DNA from: an uncultured Alistipes sp. | Lineage (GTDB): Bacteria; Bacteroidota; Bacteroidia; Bacteroidales; Rikenellaceae | Direction of reading: 5' to 3' | Assembly (NCBI GenBank): GCA_944322375.1 | Contig: CALUOX010000009.1 | Coordinates: forward strand, 1 to 44,235 | Length of the DNA: 44,235 bases | In this document: piece after piece, positions 10,517-19,300 of the stretch | Layout of the letters: each line of letters starts with the position of its first letter | Numbering within the stretch: position 1 is the first letter of the stretch | Program-made: the position numbers and the translations under genes | Notes under the pieces: model-generated | What the model saw: the letters and a program-made list of their open reading frames with translations, nothing else | Database searches by the model: none | Told to the model about the DNA's origin: nothing

Positions 10517-10700
10517 GCCGGAAGAAGAGGGACAGCCATTTACCCTAACGGAAGAAGGGGTGAGTCATGGACGCCGTTGACGTATTCGGAACAGCATGCG
10601 GATTCATGGTCTAAACCCTTGTTATCAGGGATACGGCCGTTTACAAAGCAAAAAAGAGGTAACCGACATATTCTGTCTGCCTGAATGACATTTCATCGAT

Positions 10701-10737
10701 ACGGGCGGCGATGGAGATTCCACCGCCGCCGTTTTCT
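10701..10737 (+). terminator. Terminator-like hairpin downstream of kdsD
   Basis: ACGGGCGGCG pairs with CGCCGCCGT with one bulged G, and the stem is followed by TTTTC. It lies about 185 bp after the kdsD stop and may end that operon. Confidence 0.55.
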
Positions 10738-10801
10738 GTCCGCCCGTCTGAGCCCTGCAAAATCCCCGGAAATAGGTATTCCGCCATTCAACGGTCGTTC
10801 A

Positions 10802-10809
10802 TAACTTTG
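10802..10809 (+). promoter_or_regulatory. Orphan -7 box TAACTTTG
   Basis: The sequence ATAACTTTGC is a good Bacteroidota -7 element, but no TTTG is found about 20 bp upstream. It could drive gpmA through a leader of about 800 nt or be a relic promoter of the decayed ORF downstream. Confidence 0.4.
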
Positions 10810-10830
10810 CCGCAGGAAGCTGCCGCATGA

Positions 10831-11623
10831 ACTCCTCCATACGGAAAAGGGGCTGCAATCCGCATACACATGACAGGCCCCGCATGTAAACGGGGAGGCC
10901 GGCCGCTTCACAAAGGAACGATTTATGCAACGGGACAGGAGACGCTCAACCAAAAGCATCGCATCATGAACAAAATCGTCGAACGGCCGGACGGCAAGAC
11001 GGCATACCGTCCCACACCGAGAAGATATCGATAAACGAGGCGGCACCTCCCTTTCTCCCATACGGTCGAGGAGTCCAGCATGGAGTCCGACCGAAACATC
11101 CGCACACTTGCCTTCGGGTGCACCGACGAAAAGAGCCATACGCAACCGGGCACTCTCCACCCGATCGGCCTGTGTCGTTGCCGAATCGCCAACGGATACA
11201 TGGGGCGTGGCGTGTCGGATTGATCAATTGGAGCGGCAAGTCGCACGGCACCGACGACCTGCACGCTGCCGTCACGACGGCAGCCCACAACGGAGAGACA
11301 GGCGGCATGGGCGGATCAGCGTCTCAAGGCGTTCCAACGGCTCCTGCCCAAGGATGTGGAACTGCCGCATGCCGTATATTCGATCCAGGCATCACAATTG
11401 CCTGAACAGCTGCCGGAAGCGGCCGTAAGGACGGGTGAGGACAAGCCGGTCCGCCGGACGCAAAACCTTCCGACACGTCCACAGCCGAACAGAGAGCGGA
11501 ATGTTTCCGGCTCGCTCTCACCTATGGTCAGCGAGCCTGCCGGAAACGCCGGAAGAGGCATGCCTGCGGAGTTGCAGAATGAACAAACAACAACTGAAAT
11601 CGTCACAAAAAACAGGAAACAGA
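10831..11623 (+). pseudogene. Possible decayed ORF upstream of gpmA
   Basis: One plus frame reads through 10831-11760 with only two internal stops (TAA at about 11032 and TGA at 11221). It includes peptide-like runs such as LKAFQRLLPKDVELPHAVYS, with mostly G or C at third positions. I recognise no family. An alternative is plain non-coding DNA in a GC-rich genome, where open frames arise by chance. Low confidence; the frame ends inside the real gpmA gene. Confidence 0.2.
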
Positions 11624-12370
11624 ATGAAACGAATCGTATTGCTCCGTCACGGACAGAGCATCTGGAACAGGGAGAACCGCTTCACGGGATGGACCGACGT
11701 CGATCTGACCGACGAGGGCCTTGCCGAAGCGACCCGCGCCGGCGAACTTCTCCGCAATGAAGGTTTTGCCTTCGGCAAAGCCTATACCTCCTACCTTACA
11801 CGGGCCATACGGACCCTCGACCGGGTGCTTCTCGCGATGGATGAGGCGTGGATTCCGGTCGAAAAGACGTGGCGTCTCAATGAAAAGCACTACGGAGTAC
11901 TGCAAGGGCTCGACAAGAGCCAGACGGCAGCCACCTATGGCGAGGAACAGGTTCGGATCTGGCGCCGCAGCTACGACACCGCACCCGATCCGCTGCCGGA
12001 GGAGGATCCGCGCAATGCACGTTTCGATCCACGCTACGCCGAAGTTCCCGACGCCGAACTGCCGCGCACCGAGTCGCTCAAAGAGACCATCGCACGCATA
12101 CTGCCCTACTGGCAATGCGTGATCTTCCCCCCGCTGCGACAATACGGTTCGCTGCTGGTCGTGGCCCACGGCAACTCGCTGCGCGGAGTAATCAAGCATC
12201 TCAAAGAGCTCTCCGACACCGAGATCGTGGCACTGAATCTGCCGACAGCCGTGCCGTATGTATTCGAATTCGACGACGGTCTGCGCCTGCAACGCGACTA
12301 CTGCCTCGGCGATCCCGACGAGATCCGCCGGCGAGCCGAAGCCGTCGCCCGACAAGGGCGTGTCCGATAA
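11624..12370 (+). CDS. gpmA: 2,3-bisphosphoglycerate-dependent phosphoglycerate mutase
   Basis: This 248-residue enzyme interconverts 3- and 2-phosphoglycerate in glycolysis. The phosphohistidine motif [18 protein letters not shown] has His9 as the phosphorylated residue. Other family segments are [28 protein letters not shown] and the second histidine in [10 protein letters not shown]. The length is exactly that of the family. The ATG at 11624 gives the canonical [10 protein letters not shown] start, while the open frame continues upstream without similarity. mtaD converges from the right, 73 bp away, without an obvious terminator. Confidence 0.95.
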   Translation: MKRIVLLRHGQSIWNRENRFTGWTDVDLTDEGLAEATRAGELLRNEGFAFGKAYTSYLTRAIRTLDRVLLAMDEAWIPVEKTWRLNEKHYGVLQGLDKSQTAATYGEEQVRIWRRSYDTAPDPLPEEDPRNARFDPRYAEVPDAELPRTESLKETIARILPYWQCVIFPPLRQYGSLLVVAHGNSLRGVIKHLKELSDTEIVALNLPTAVPYVFEFDDGLRLQRDYCLGDPDEIRRRAEAVARQGRVR

Positions 12371-12443
12371 GTCGCGATGCCGGAAAGCAGGACTGCCCTG
12401 CAGCTCCCCCTCCGCCAGTTTTCAGCCATCCGGCAACCGGATA

Positions 12444-13751
12444 TCAACGCAAAGCCGCAATCCGCCGAACGATCGTCTCGCTCTTCTCGAAAAGCGCAGG
12501 CAGATCGGCATGCAGCAGACGCCCCTCTTCGACGACCGGTTCTCCATCGACCACGACCATCGTGACATCGGCCGCCTTGGCACAATAGGCCACATTGGCA
12601 ACGACGTCGTGACGCGGATGCCAGTGAGGCTTGCGGGTATCGAGCAGCACCAGATCGGCCAGTGCGCCTTCGCGCACCACGCCCAATTCTCCGGCATGGC
12701 CGATGGCCGCAGCACCGTTGACCGTCGCCATACGGAGCAGTTCATATGCCGGAACGGCACACGGATCCATCGTCGCAACCTTCTGAAGGAACGACGCATT
12801 GCGCAGCTCCTCCCACATGTCCAGATCGTTGTTCGAGCTGGGGCCGTCGGTTCCGACCGTACAGTTCACCCCTTCGGTGCGCAGCCGTTCGATGGGAGCG
12901 ATGCCGCTCGAGATCTTCATGTTGCTCGTCGGGCAATGGGCCACATGCACGCCCCGTTCGCGCAAGATGCGCCGGTCGTCATCACTCAGATGCACGCAAT
13001 GGGCCGCAATCAGCCGGTCGTTCAACAGACCGAGCGAGTCGAGACAGGCGACGGGCGACATGCCGTACCGCTCGCCAATGATACGCTGTTCGTCGAGCGT
13101 TTCCGAGATATGCGTCGTCATCGGGATGTCATACCGCTCGCATGCGGCCACACCGCGCCGCAGATTCTCCGTCGAACAGGTATAGGCTGCATGCGGAGCC
13201 AGACCGGCACGGATACGTGTCGAACCGGCACATTTCTCCAACAGTGCCGGCAGATCACGGTCGAAGGCTTCGAGCCGCGAATCGAGGTAGGAGCAGCAGA
13301 GCAGCGCCCGCATGCCGGACTCTTCGACGGCATCGAAAACGGCCTCCTCCGACCAATACATGTCAACCACCGACGTCGTGCCGCCCAACAGCATCTCGGC
13401 GGCCCCCAACAAGGCTCCCGTCCGAATATCGTCGTCGGTCAGATGCGATTCAAAGGGCCAGATGCAGTCGTTGAGCCACGTCATCAGCGCCATGTCATCG
13501 GCATAGCTGCGTTCGAGCGTCATGGCCATGTGGCAATGGGTGTTGACGAGTCCGGGCATCAGCACGCCGCCGCAGCCATCGACCACCCGCACATCCGGAT
13601 GCTCCTTGCGCCAGCGCTCCGCTTCGGACGCCTCGGCCGTAACCAAGGCTATGCGACGGCCCTCGACGCCGACCCAACCCGTGAAACAGTTCGCTTCACT
13701 TCGCTCGGCGGTCATCGGCAGCACCGTACAATTTTCAAATAACAGTGTCAT
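12444..13751 (-). CDS. Amidohydrolase, S-adenosylhomocysteine/5'-methylthioadenosine deaminase-like
   Basis: This is a 435-residue metal-dependent hydrolase of the ATZ/TRZ and MtaD group. Metal ligands can be seen in order: NTHCHMAMT after the first beta sandwich, HISETLDEQ, AAHCVHLSD and VGTDGPSSNND. The C-terminal strand region returns (DLVLLDTRKPHWHPRHDVVANVAY). Family members deaminate S-adenosylhomocysteine, methylthioadenosine or related purines; the exact substrate cannot be told here. Its ATG overlaps the stop of the preceding DUF1573 gene (ATGA), so it is the last gene of the tamB-exb-tonB operon by coupling. Confidence 0.88.
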   Translation of the reverse strand: MTLLFENCTVLPMTAERSEANCFTGWVGVEGRRIALVTAEASEAERWRKEHPDVRVVDGCGGVLMPGLVNTHCHMAMTLERSYADDMALMTWLNDCIWPFESHLTDDDIRTGALLGAAEMLLGGTTSVVDMYWSEEAVFDAVEESGMRALLCCSYLDSRLEAFDRDLPALLEKCAGSTRIRAGLAPHAAYTCSTENLRRGVAACERYDIPMTTHISETLDEQRIIGERYGMSPVACLDSLGLLNDRLIAAHCVHLSDDDRRILRERGVHVAHCPTSNMKISSGIAPIERLRTEGVNCTVGTDGPSSNNDLDMWEELRNASFLQKVATMDPCAVPAYELLRMATVNGAAAIGHAGELGVVREGALADLVLLDTRKPHWHPRHDVVANVAYCAKAADVTMVVVDGEPVVEEGRLLHADLPALFEKSETIVRRIAALR

Positions 13752-14209
13752 AATTTCTTTACATCGATCGAATTTCCACGAATGGTCAACAGGTTGCGTC
13801 CCTCGACCGACGTGGAAAAGATTTGAATAACCTTGCTGAAGGCGCCCGGCTCCTTCTTGTGAGGTTCATAGATGATCTTGATGACACCGCACTGCCCCGG
13901 TGCCACCGGACGTTTCGAGTAGGATGCCTTGGTACAGGTACAGGAGGTGATGACGCGCAGGATGACCAACGGTTCCGTGCCGTCATTCACGAAGGTGAAC
14001 TCCTTGACCAGATCGCCGCCGCGACGGGGAATATCTCCGAAATCGTGCGCCGTCTCCAGAAAATGGAGGTGTGCACCGCCCTGCACACGACCGGCCGCAG
14101 CCTGCATGCAGGCCGTATCGGCCTTTTCACGGTTGGGCTTCTGCCGCCGCTGCGCCGCTGCACCCGTACATACGAGCAATCCTATCATCAGAATCAGAAT
14201 TCCGCGCAT
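13748..14209 (-). CDS. Exported DUF1573 protein
   Basis: This 153-residue protein has a signal peptide (MRGILILMIGLLVCTGAAAQ) and one DUF1573 domain, an immunoglobulin-like fold with the hallmark HDFGDIPRRGGDLVKEFTF and the motif ITSCTCTKASYSKRPVAPGQ. The biological role of DUF1573 proteins in Bacteroidota is not known. They are exported and often sit near envelope genes, as here. It starts 2 bp after the tonB-like stop and overlaps the amidohydrolase by 4 bp. Confidence 0.85.
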   Translation of the reverse strand: MRGILILMIGLLVCTGAAAQRRQKPNREKADTACMQAAAGRVQGGAHLHFLETAHDFGDIPRRGGDLVKEFTFVNDGTEPLVILRVITSCTCTKASYSKRPVAPGQCGVIKIIYEPHKKEPGAFSKVIQIFSTSVEGRNLLTIRGNSIDVKKL

Positions 14210-14211
14210 AA

Positions 14212-14895
14212 TCAGTTCATCTTAAATACATAGGTAATCATTCCTCCCTGCACGAAGCTCTCGCTTTCGGTGAAACGGGCCTTCATGGCAGCGCGTTTGG
14301 CTGCTGCGACCAACGTCGCGTTGCTCGTCGTGGATCCCTGGGGATGAAATTCGGCGCTCGTCACGCGCCCCGAGGCATCGACCGTCACGTCGATGATCAC
14401 CTTGCCCGTCACATTGACCGTATAATCCGGTTTGGGCAACGCGCCCACCAGACCGCGACCCGCAAGACCCTTGTCCAGATCGCCGCTCACCAGATCGAGC
14501 CCCGAACCCGTACCCGACGCGGTATTCTTCTCATCTTTCGGAGCTTTGGGATTCCCCGTCTGTTCGGGTTCATCGGGACCGTCCTTCGCCATCTTGAAGA
14601 GTGCCCTGGGATTGACCGTGCGCGTCGCCTCATCCGAACCCTTGGCCTGATTGAACGACTCCTCGGCATCAACGGTCTGGTGTTCGGGTTCCGCAACGGC
14701 CGTCCGGGGCGGTTCGGGCGGCTCCTGCACGGGCGGCTCCACGAACTCCACAAGCATCCCCACCTCCGAAGGGGGACGGCCCGTCACATCGACCGATGCA
14801 AAGAGAAACGCTCCCCCCAGCAACACGACATAAAGCCCTGTCGCCACCCACGCCCAACGGCGCGAGGATCTCTTATCGGGATTGTAATAATACAT
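14212..14895 (-). CDS. TonB-like energy transducer
   Basis: This 227-residue protein has a short cytoplasmic N-terminus, one membrane segment (about 16-36, WVATGLYVVLLGGAFLFAS), a Pro/Glu-rich periplasmic linker (VEPPVQEPPEPPRTAVAEPE) and a C-terminal TonB-type fold (VTGKVIIDVTVDASGRVTSA). With ExbB and ExbD encoded upstream it would carry proton-motive energy to outer-membrane receptors. The C-terminal sequence is divergent, and a TolA-like role is possible. It is separated from exbD by an unusual 348-bp gap. Confidence 0.82.
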   Translation of the reverse strand: MYYYNPDKRSSRRWAWVATGLYVVLLGGAFLFASVDVTGRPPSEVGMLVEFVEPPVQEPPEPPRTAVAEPEHQTVDAEESFNQAKGSDEATRTVNPRALFKMAKDGPDEPEQTGNPKAPKDEKNTASGTGSGLDLVSGDLDKGLAGRGLVGALPKPDYTVNVTGKVIIDVTVDASGRVTSAEFHPQGSTTSNATLVAAAKRAAMKARFTESESFVQGGMITYVFKMN

Positions 14896-15243
14896 CTTTT
14901 CAATCTATAACAAAACCTTCCTTGATTCGAACCGGAGATCGCACCGCCCGTTTCGTCCGATACGGGCACGCCTCCCCGACTCTCAAGCGCCGGCATCGCA
15001 AAACGGCACGCCTCCGCATCCTGCCGGACATCTCCGCCGAATATCTCCGACCTTCGTTCCGCAATCCGCGGTCCGACTTCCGTCCTGCAACCTGCAATTC
15101 GCCTTCCGTCCCGCACACTGTGACCCTTCGCCGGCCGGAGGGACCCGGACGCAGAACAACCATACGCCCCGTCGCTTTTCGCCGCAACTTCACCGCCACC
15201 CGGCCGCATACATCCTGCGAACCGGTCGGCCATTCATGCGGCA
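14896..15243. other. Gap between exbD and tonB-like gene
   Basis: This stretch inside the operon has no clear gene. Degenerate units beginning CTTCsGTyC recur at about 15052, 15077, 15103 and 15126 (23-26 bp apart). A 114-codon frame (15244-14900) starts in a TGATG overlap with the exbD stop and ends 4 bp before the tonB ATG. That is suggestive of coupling, but the product is Arg-rich and resembles nothing I know. Confidence 0.5.
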
Positions 15244-15645
15244 TCAGGGCTGCGTAGCGAGAATCAGCTTGTAATTATGATCTTTGGCGATATTCATCAC
15301 CTTGACCACCTCGTCCACCGCAACGGTCTTGTCGCAATGCAACGAGACGGTCGGTTCCTCCTTTCCGTCGAGCCGTGAACGCAGCGCCTGCTCCACGCCC
15401 TTGATTCCATCGACCCGTTCCAGCTCCACGTAATAATTGTAGCGGTTTCCGTCCTGCTGGATCGAGACGGTCGTAATGGCCTTGTCCTTGAGCTGGTTGG
15501 CGCTTTTCGGCAACATCAGTTTCAGGGCATTGGGGTTGATGAGCGTCGTGGCAACCAGCAGAAAGATCAACAACAGGAACATCAGGTCGGTCATCGACGC
15601 CGCCGAATAGGATTTGTCCACCTTCGAACCGTGTTTGATAGCCAT
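15244..15645 (-). CDS. exbD: ExbD/TolR biopolymer transport protein
   Basis: This 133-residue inner-membrane protein has a single N-terminal membrane segment (MTDLMFLLLIFLLVATTLI) that contains the conserved Asp used for proton coupling (SMTDLMFLLLIF). The C-terminal periplasmic domain has the VSLHCDKTVAVDEVVKVMN segment. It is 7 bp downstream of exbB, and together they form the proton channel that energises TonB. Confidence 0.92.
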   Translation of the reverse strand: MAIKHGSKVDKSYSAASMTDLMFLLLIFLLVATTLINPNALKLMLPKSANQLKDKAITTVSIQQDGNRYNYYVELERVDGIKGVEQALRSRLDGKEEPTVSLHCDKTVAVDEVVKVMNIAKDHNYKLILATQP

Positions 15646-15652
15646 AGGGATC

Positions 15653-16324
15653 TTACTTTTGAACGGGTTGATTCAGAATATCCATGAAAGCGATCGAATT
15701 GGCCTCCATCTGGAAGACCAGTTTCTCAATGCGCGCCACCAGGTAGTTGTAACCGAAATAGGCCGGAATGCCGACGATCAGACCGGCGACGGTGGTTACC
15801 ATTGCGACATACATGCCGTTTGCCAGCAACGACAAGTCAACCGTACCTCCGGCCGCCGACATGTCCATGAATGTCTGGACCATGCCGAGCACCGTACCGA
15901 GAAAACCGATCATCGGCGCACCGCCGGCAATCGTCGCCAGCGCAGGCAGTCCGTTTTCGAGTTTCGAGACCTCGAGGTTTGCGACATTCTCGATGGCCGA
16001 CTGCACGTCGCTCATCGGACGGCCGAGCCGTTCGATGCCCTTCTCGACCATCCGGGCTATCGGCGTATCGGTTTTGCGGCAGAGATCGACGGCTGCCGCG
16101 ATCTTGCCGTCAAGGATGAAGTCGCGGATGCGGTTCATGAAGTTCATGTCGAAAGCCGACGCCTTGCGGATGGCCAGAAAACGCTCCACGAAGATAAAGA
16201 TCGTCACGCCGCCCAGAATCAGCAGCGGCCACATCAACCATCCGCCCTTCGTAAAGAGCTCCCACAATCCCATCCGGGTTTCCTCATTGACCGCAACTTC
16301 CGCGGCCTGCAAAAATGTAATCAT
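15653..16324 (-). CDS. exbB: ExbB/TolQ/MotA proton channel protein
   Basis: This 223-residue protein has three membrane segments: about 25-45 (LMWPLLILGGVTIFIFVERFL), about 135-155 (ATIAGGAPMIGFLGTVLGMVQ) and about 175-200. The MotA/TolQ/ExbB signature GGAPMIGFLGTVLGMVQTF lies in the second. It works with the ExbD encoded 7 bp downstream. It starts 24 bp after the tamB stop, which suggests cotranscription. Confidence 0.93.
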   Translation of the reverse strand: MITFLQAAEVAVNEETRMGLWELFTKGGWLMWPLLILGGVTIFIFVERFLAIRKASAFDMNFMNRIRDFILDGKIAAAVDLCRKTDTPIARMVEKGIERLGRPMSDVQSAIENVANLEVSKLENGLPALATIAGGAPMIGFLGTVLGMVQTFMDMSAAGGTVDLSLLANGMYVAMVTTVAGLIVGIPAYFGYNYLVARIEKLVFQMEANSIAFMDILNQPVQK

Positions 16325-16348
16325 AACGTTCGTAAAATTTTATTTAAG

Positions 16349-19300
16349 TTATTTATCTCCATTCGCATCACTGTTTTTCCGCTGCTGCGGAGCCCTTCCA
16401 GACAACGGCTGCGCCGCATTGTCCGAAGCGCCCGCAGGCGACTCCTCCGGTGGATCGGCTGCTGCAGGCGTCCCCGCCGCAGCGTCGGCGGCACGCTGCG
16501 CTTCGACGCGCCGCAACGAATCGGCCGCGCGCATCCGATCGTAAAGTTCCTGCCGCTTGCGCCGGCTGCGGAACTTGTTGCGGATACGGTCCCGCAGATC
16601 CCGCAGGTTGTTGAAATCCTCCTTGTAGTAGATACCGATACCGGTCTCCTGCAGACCCTGGTTTTCGTCGAAACGGTCGATCGTCTGCGTAAAGCCCTTC
16701 AGCTTGAGCGTTCCGGCCCGATCAATGAGCCAGGTCACGTATGCTTCGCCCATGAAATTGGACATCTGTTTATTGACCGCCTGACTGTTGTCGATCAGGT
16801 AGTTTCCTTCGACCTCGACGAACAGGCGGTTGTTGATGAGACTTTTCGAGAAACCGAAATCGACCTCGTCGCCCGACACCTCCGATTTGGGCCGGTAGCG
16901 GAAGACAATATTGTAATCATCCGACGAAAGCCAGTTGGACAGCTGATTCGACAACAGTTCGAATCCCGTCGCTGCGGAAGCCGATACACCGAGATTGTTC
17001 CCGCCCCCCGCCGTCTCCGAGTGGAAGCTGTTTGTCACCAGCAGGAACATGAACTGTTCGGCAATGGCCGACTGCGAATTGAGCGTGTTGGCCACAATGG
17101 TCTGATACTCCGCATCGGCAGTCGGGACCTTCACATCGAACGTCACGTTCGGATGGGTCAGCCGGTCGCTCAGATTGATGATGCAGTCAACCGGCACGGC
17201 CCGGTTGAGATTCAGATCGCTGCCCGACGAGACACTCGATCCGATCAACGGCTGCAGCGAGGTCTTCAGCTTGTAAACGGCATTGATGTTCAACCGGGCA
17301 TCGAGCGGCTCTCCGGTCCACTGAATGGTCGAACCGCTCTCGATAATGAACCGTTTGTTGATGATGTTCTGCAACGTGAAGAGATAGCTGCCCTCCGTAA
17401 TGGTGTAGTCGCCATACATCTCGAAGATGTTCGAGCTGGGGTTGATATGGATATTGAGCGTACCCTCGCCGCGGCCCCGGATGATGTCGCCGACCGTCGG
17501 GTCGATCACCAGCTGGAAGTCGGCATTAGGCAGGACATTGAGTGTCATGTCGATATCCATCGAACTGCCTTCGCTCATCCGGGGTTTGTGCTTGCGTTCG
17601 AACATCAGTTTCTTGCGTTCGAGGAAATCCAGGGTATCGGTTTTCGACTGGGGCGTTTCAAAGACGATGAAGTCGGCGCGGGCGACATTCGACTTGCTCG
17701 ACAGCGGCAGATAGAAGGCCGAGTTGTCGGCCGTTGCCGCCATGATATTCATCCGCACGCCCCCCTTGTCGCCCGTAATCGAAGCACGCCCCGACGCAAA
17801 GACCTTCCCGTAAAAGAGATCGTTGTCGTTCTGCGTGGTATTGAGCACCAGCATCTGCCGGGGATCGATCGTCAGAGCATAGGAGATGTTCGAGAGATGC
17901 TGCAGGCTGAGCGAGAAATCCAACATTCCGCGATTACCCAACGTATCGGTTACGGGGACCTGCTGCATGGACAGACGATTGTTCTCGACGGTTATGTCCG
18001 CGGCAGGCACGAGATAGCTGACCTGTGTATAATCGACTTTCGTCCGGAAATCACGGACATGCATGTTGCCGGACAGCTGTGCCTCGCGGCGGCGGCCCGT
18101 GAGCGTCAGCGCCACGTCGGCAGCCCCCCGCGTATCGGAAACGACGCCCTTGAGAATGGGATCGAGCAGGCTCATGCGCACCTCGGGAATGCGTATTTCT
18201 GCATAATACCGCACCGTACCGGGGACATAGAACCCCCGCACGAGCGTATCGCGCTTTTCACGGTTCGTCACGGTCAGACGAGCCCTGTCGTTCTTGAAAT
18301 CCCACATCGAGGTAAACCGCATCGGCGGAGCGGGTATATTGTTAATCTCCACGCTGTCCATAAGAATATCGGCCGTGATTTCGCTGCCGCGGAGGGCCGA
18401 CTTGACCACCGCCTCCCCGTCGGTCCGACCTTCGATCATGTACCCCATCTTCTCCACGACCTGGGTAAAGGGCGACAGATCGAAGTTCCGCAACCGCAAC
18501 AACACCGAATCGGTCCGCTGGCGGGATGCGATACCGTTGACGAGCAGTTCCTGACCGCGGTTCGTAATCCGGAAGCGGTTTATCTCCACACGAGCCGTAT
18601 CGATTCGGATATTGCGGGCGAAGATCTGCCACTGTTTGCCCTTGCGGTCGAGGTGCGACGGCAGAAGCTGGATGTCGATCACACGGCCCTGCTCCGACGA
18701 GTTCTCGACACGCGCCTCGAAGCCCAGCAGTGCCGACACCTGAGCCGTCGTATCGCGGAACCCGGCCGAAAGGCGCAGACGTTCGCTCCGCGCACCGCCC
18801 ATGACCGAGAGATGCGGCATGTGGAAGGTCCCCAGATAAAAATCCTCGGAACTGAGATAGACCGAGAGCGAATCGCCCTTGTTCGTGGCATTCAGGTTCA
18901 GACGAGTGGCCAGCATGCGTTCGCGTTCGACAAAATCCGAGGTGGCCTTGAGCGAAAGCTTGTCGTTTGCCGGATTGAACATCACCCGCAGCTGGGAGCC
19001 GTCGGCAACCTGAAGACCGGCTGCAATGGCATCCGCAATCGGAGTAAAACGCTTCACATCGACCGAAAGGACCGAATAGTCATCGACAATTCCCACGGTA
19101 CCCTCGCTCGACGCATGCACCTTTCCCTTTCGGTGCAACAACGGGACATATTTCTCGAAACTCGACCGCAGATATTCGAATACGGTCTTGTAATCGGTCT
19201 TGCTGCGGAACGTCGCGTCGGCAAAATCGGACTGCAGCGTAAGATATTTGCTTCGCTCGCTGTTCTGCCCCACGAAAGTTAGCAGATCCGTTTTCAACGT

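Larger units (their letters stand above)
10517..11623. other. Gene-poor stretch between kdsD and gpmA
   Basis: About 1.1 kb has no recognisable intact gene. It contains a terminator-like hairpin near 10701, a good -7 box at 10802-10809 (TAACTTTG), and fragments of coding-like sequence in one plus frame broken by stops (treated separately). Several 90-150 codon frames on both strands are Arg/Ser/Pro-rich and look like GC shadows. I see no RNA gene. Confidence 0.5.

Noticed and set aside
10693-11160. 155-codon minus frame upstream of gpmA
   Set aside because: No similarity or signal, and it crosses a terminator-like hairpin and a plus-strand promoter box.
14900-15244. 114-codon minus frame between exbD and tonB
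   Set aside because: The start-stop overlap is tempting, but the product is Arg-rich, has no motif and lies over degenerate repeats. Not called as a gene.
15614-19282. 1222-codon plus-strand open frame over exbB and tamB
   Set aside because: It overlaps real minus-strand genes and has Arg/His/Asp-rich shadow composition without domains.
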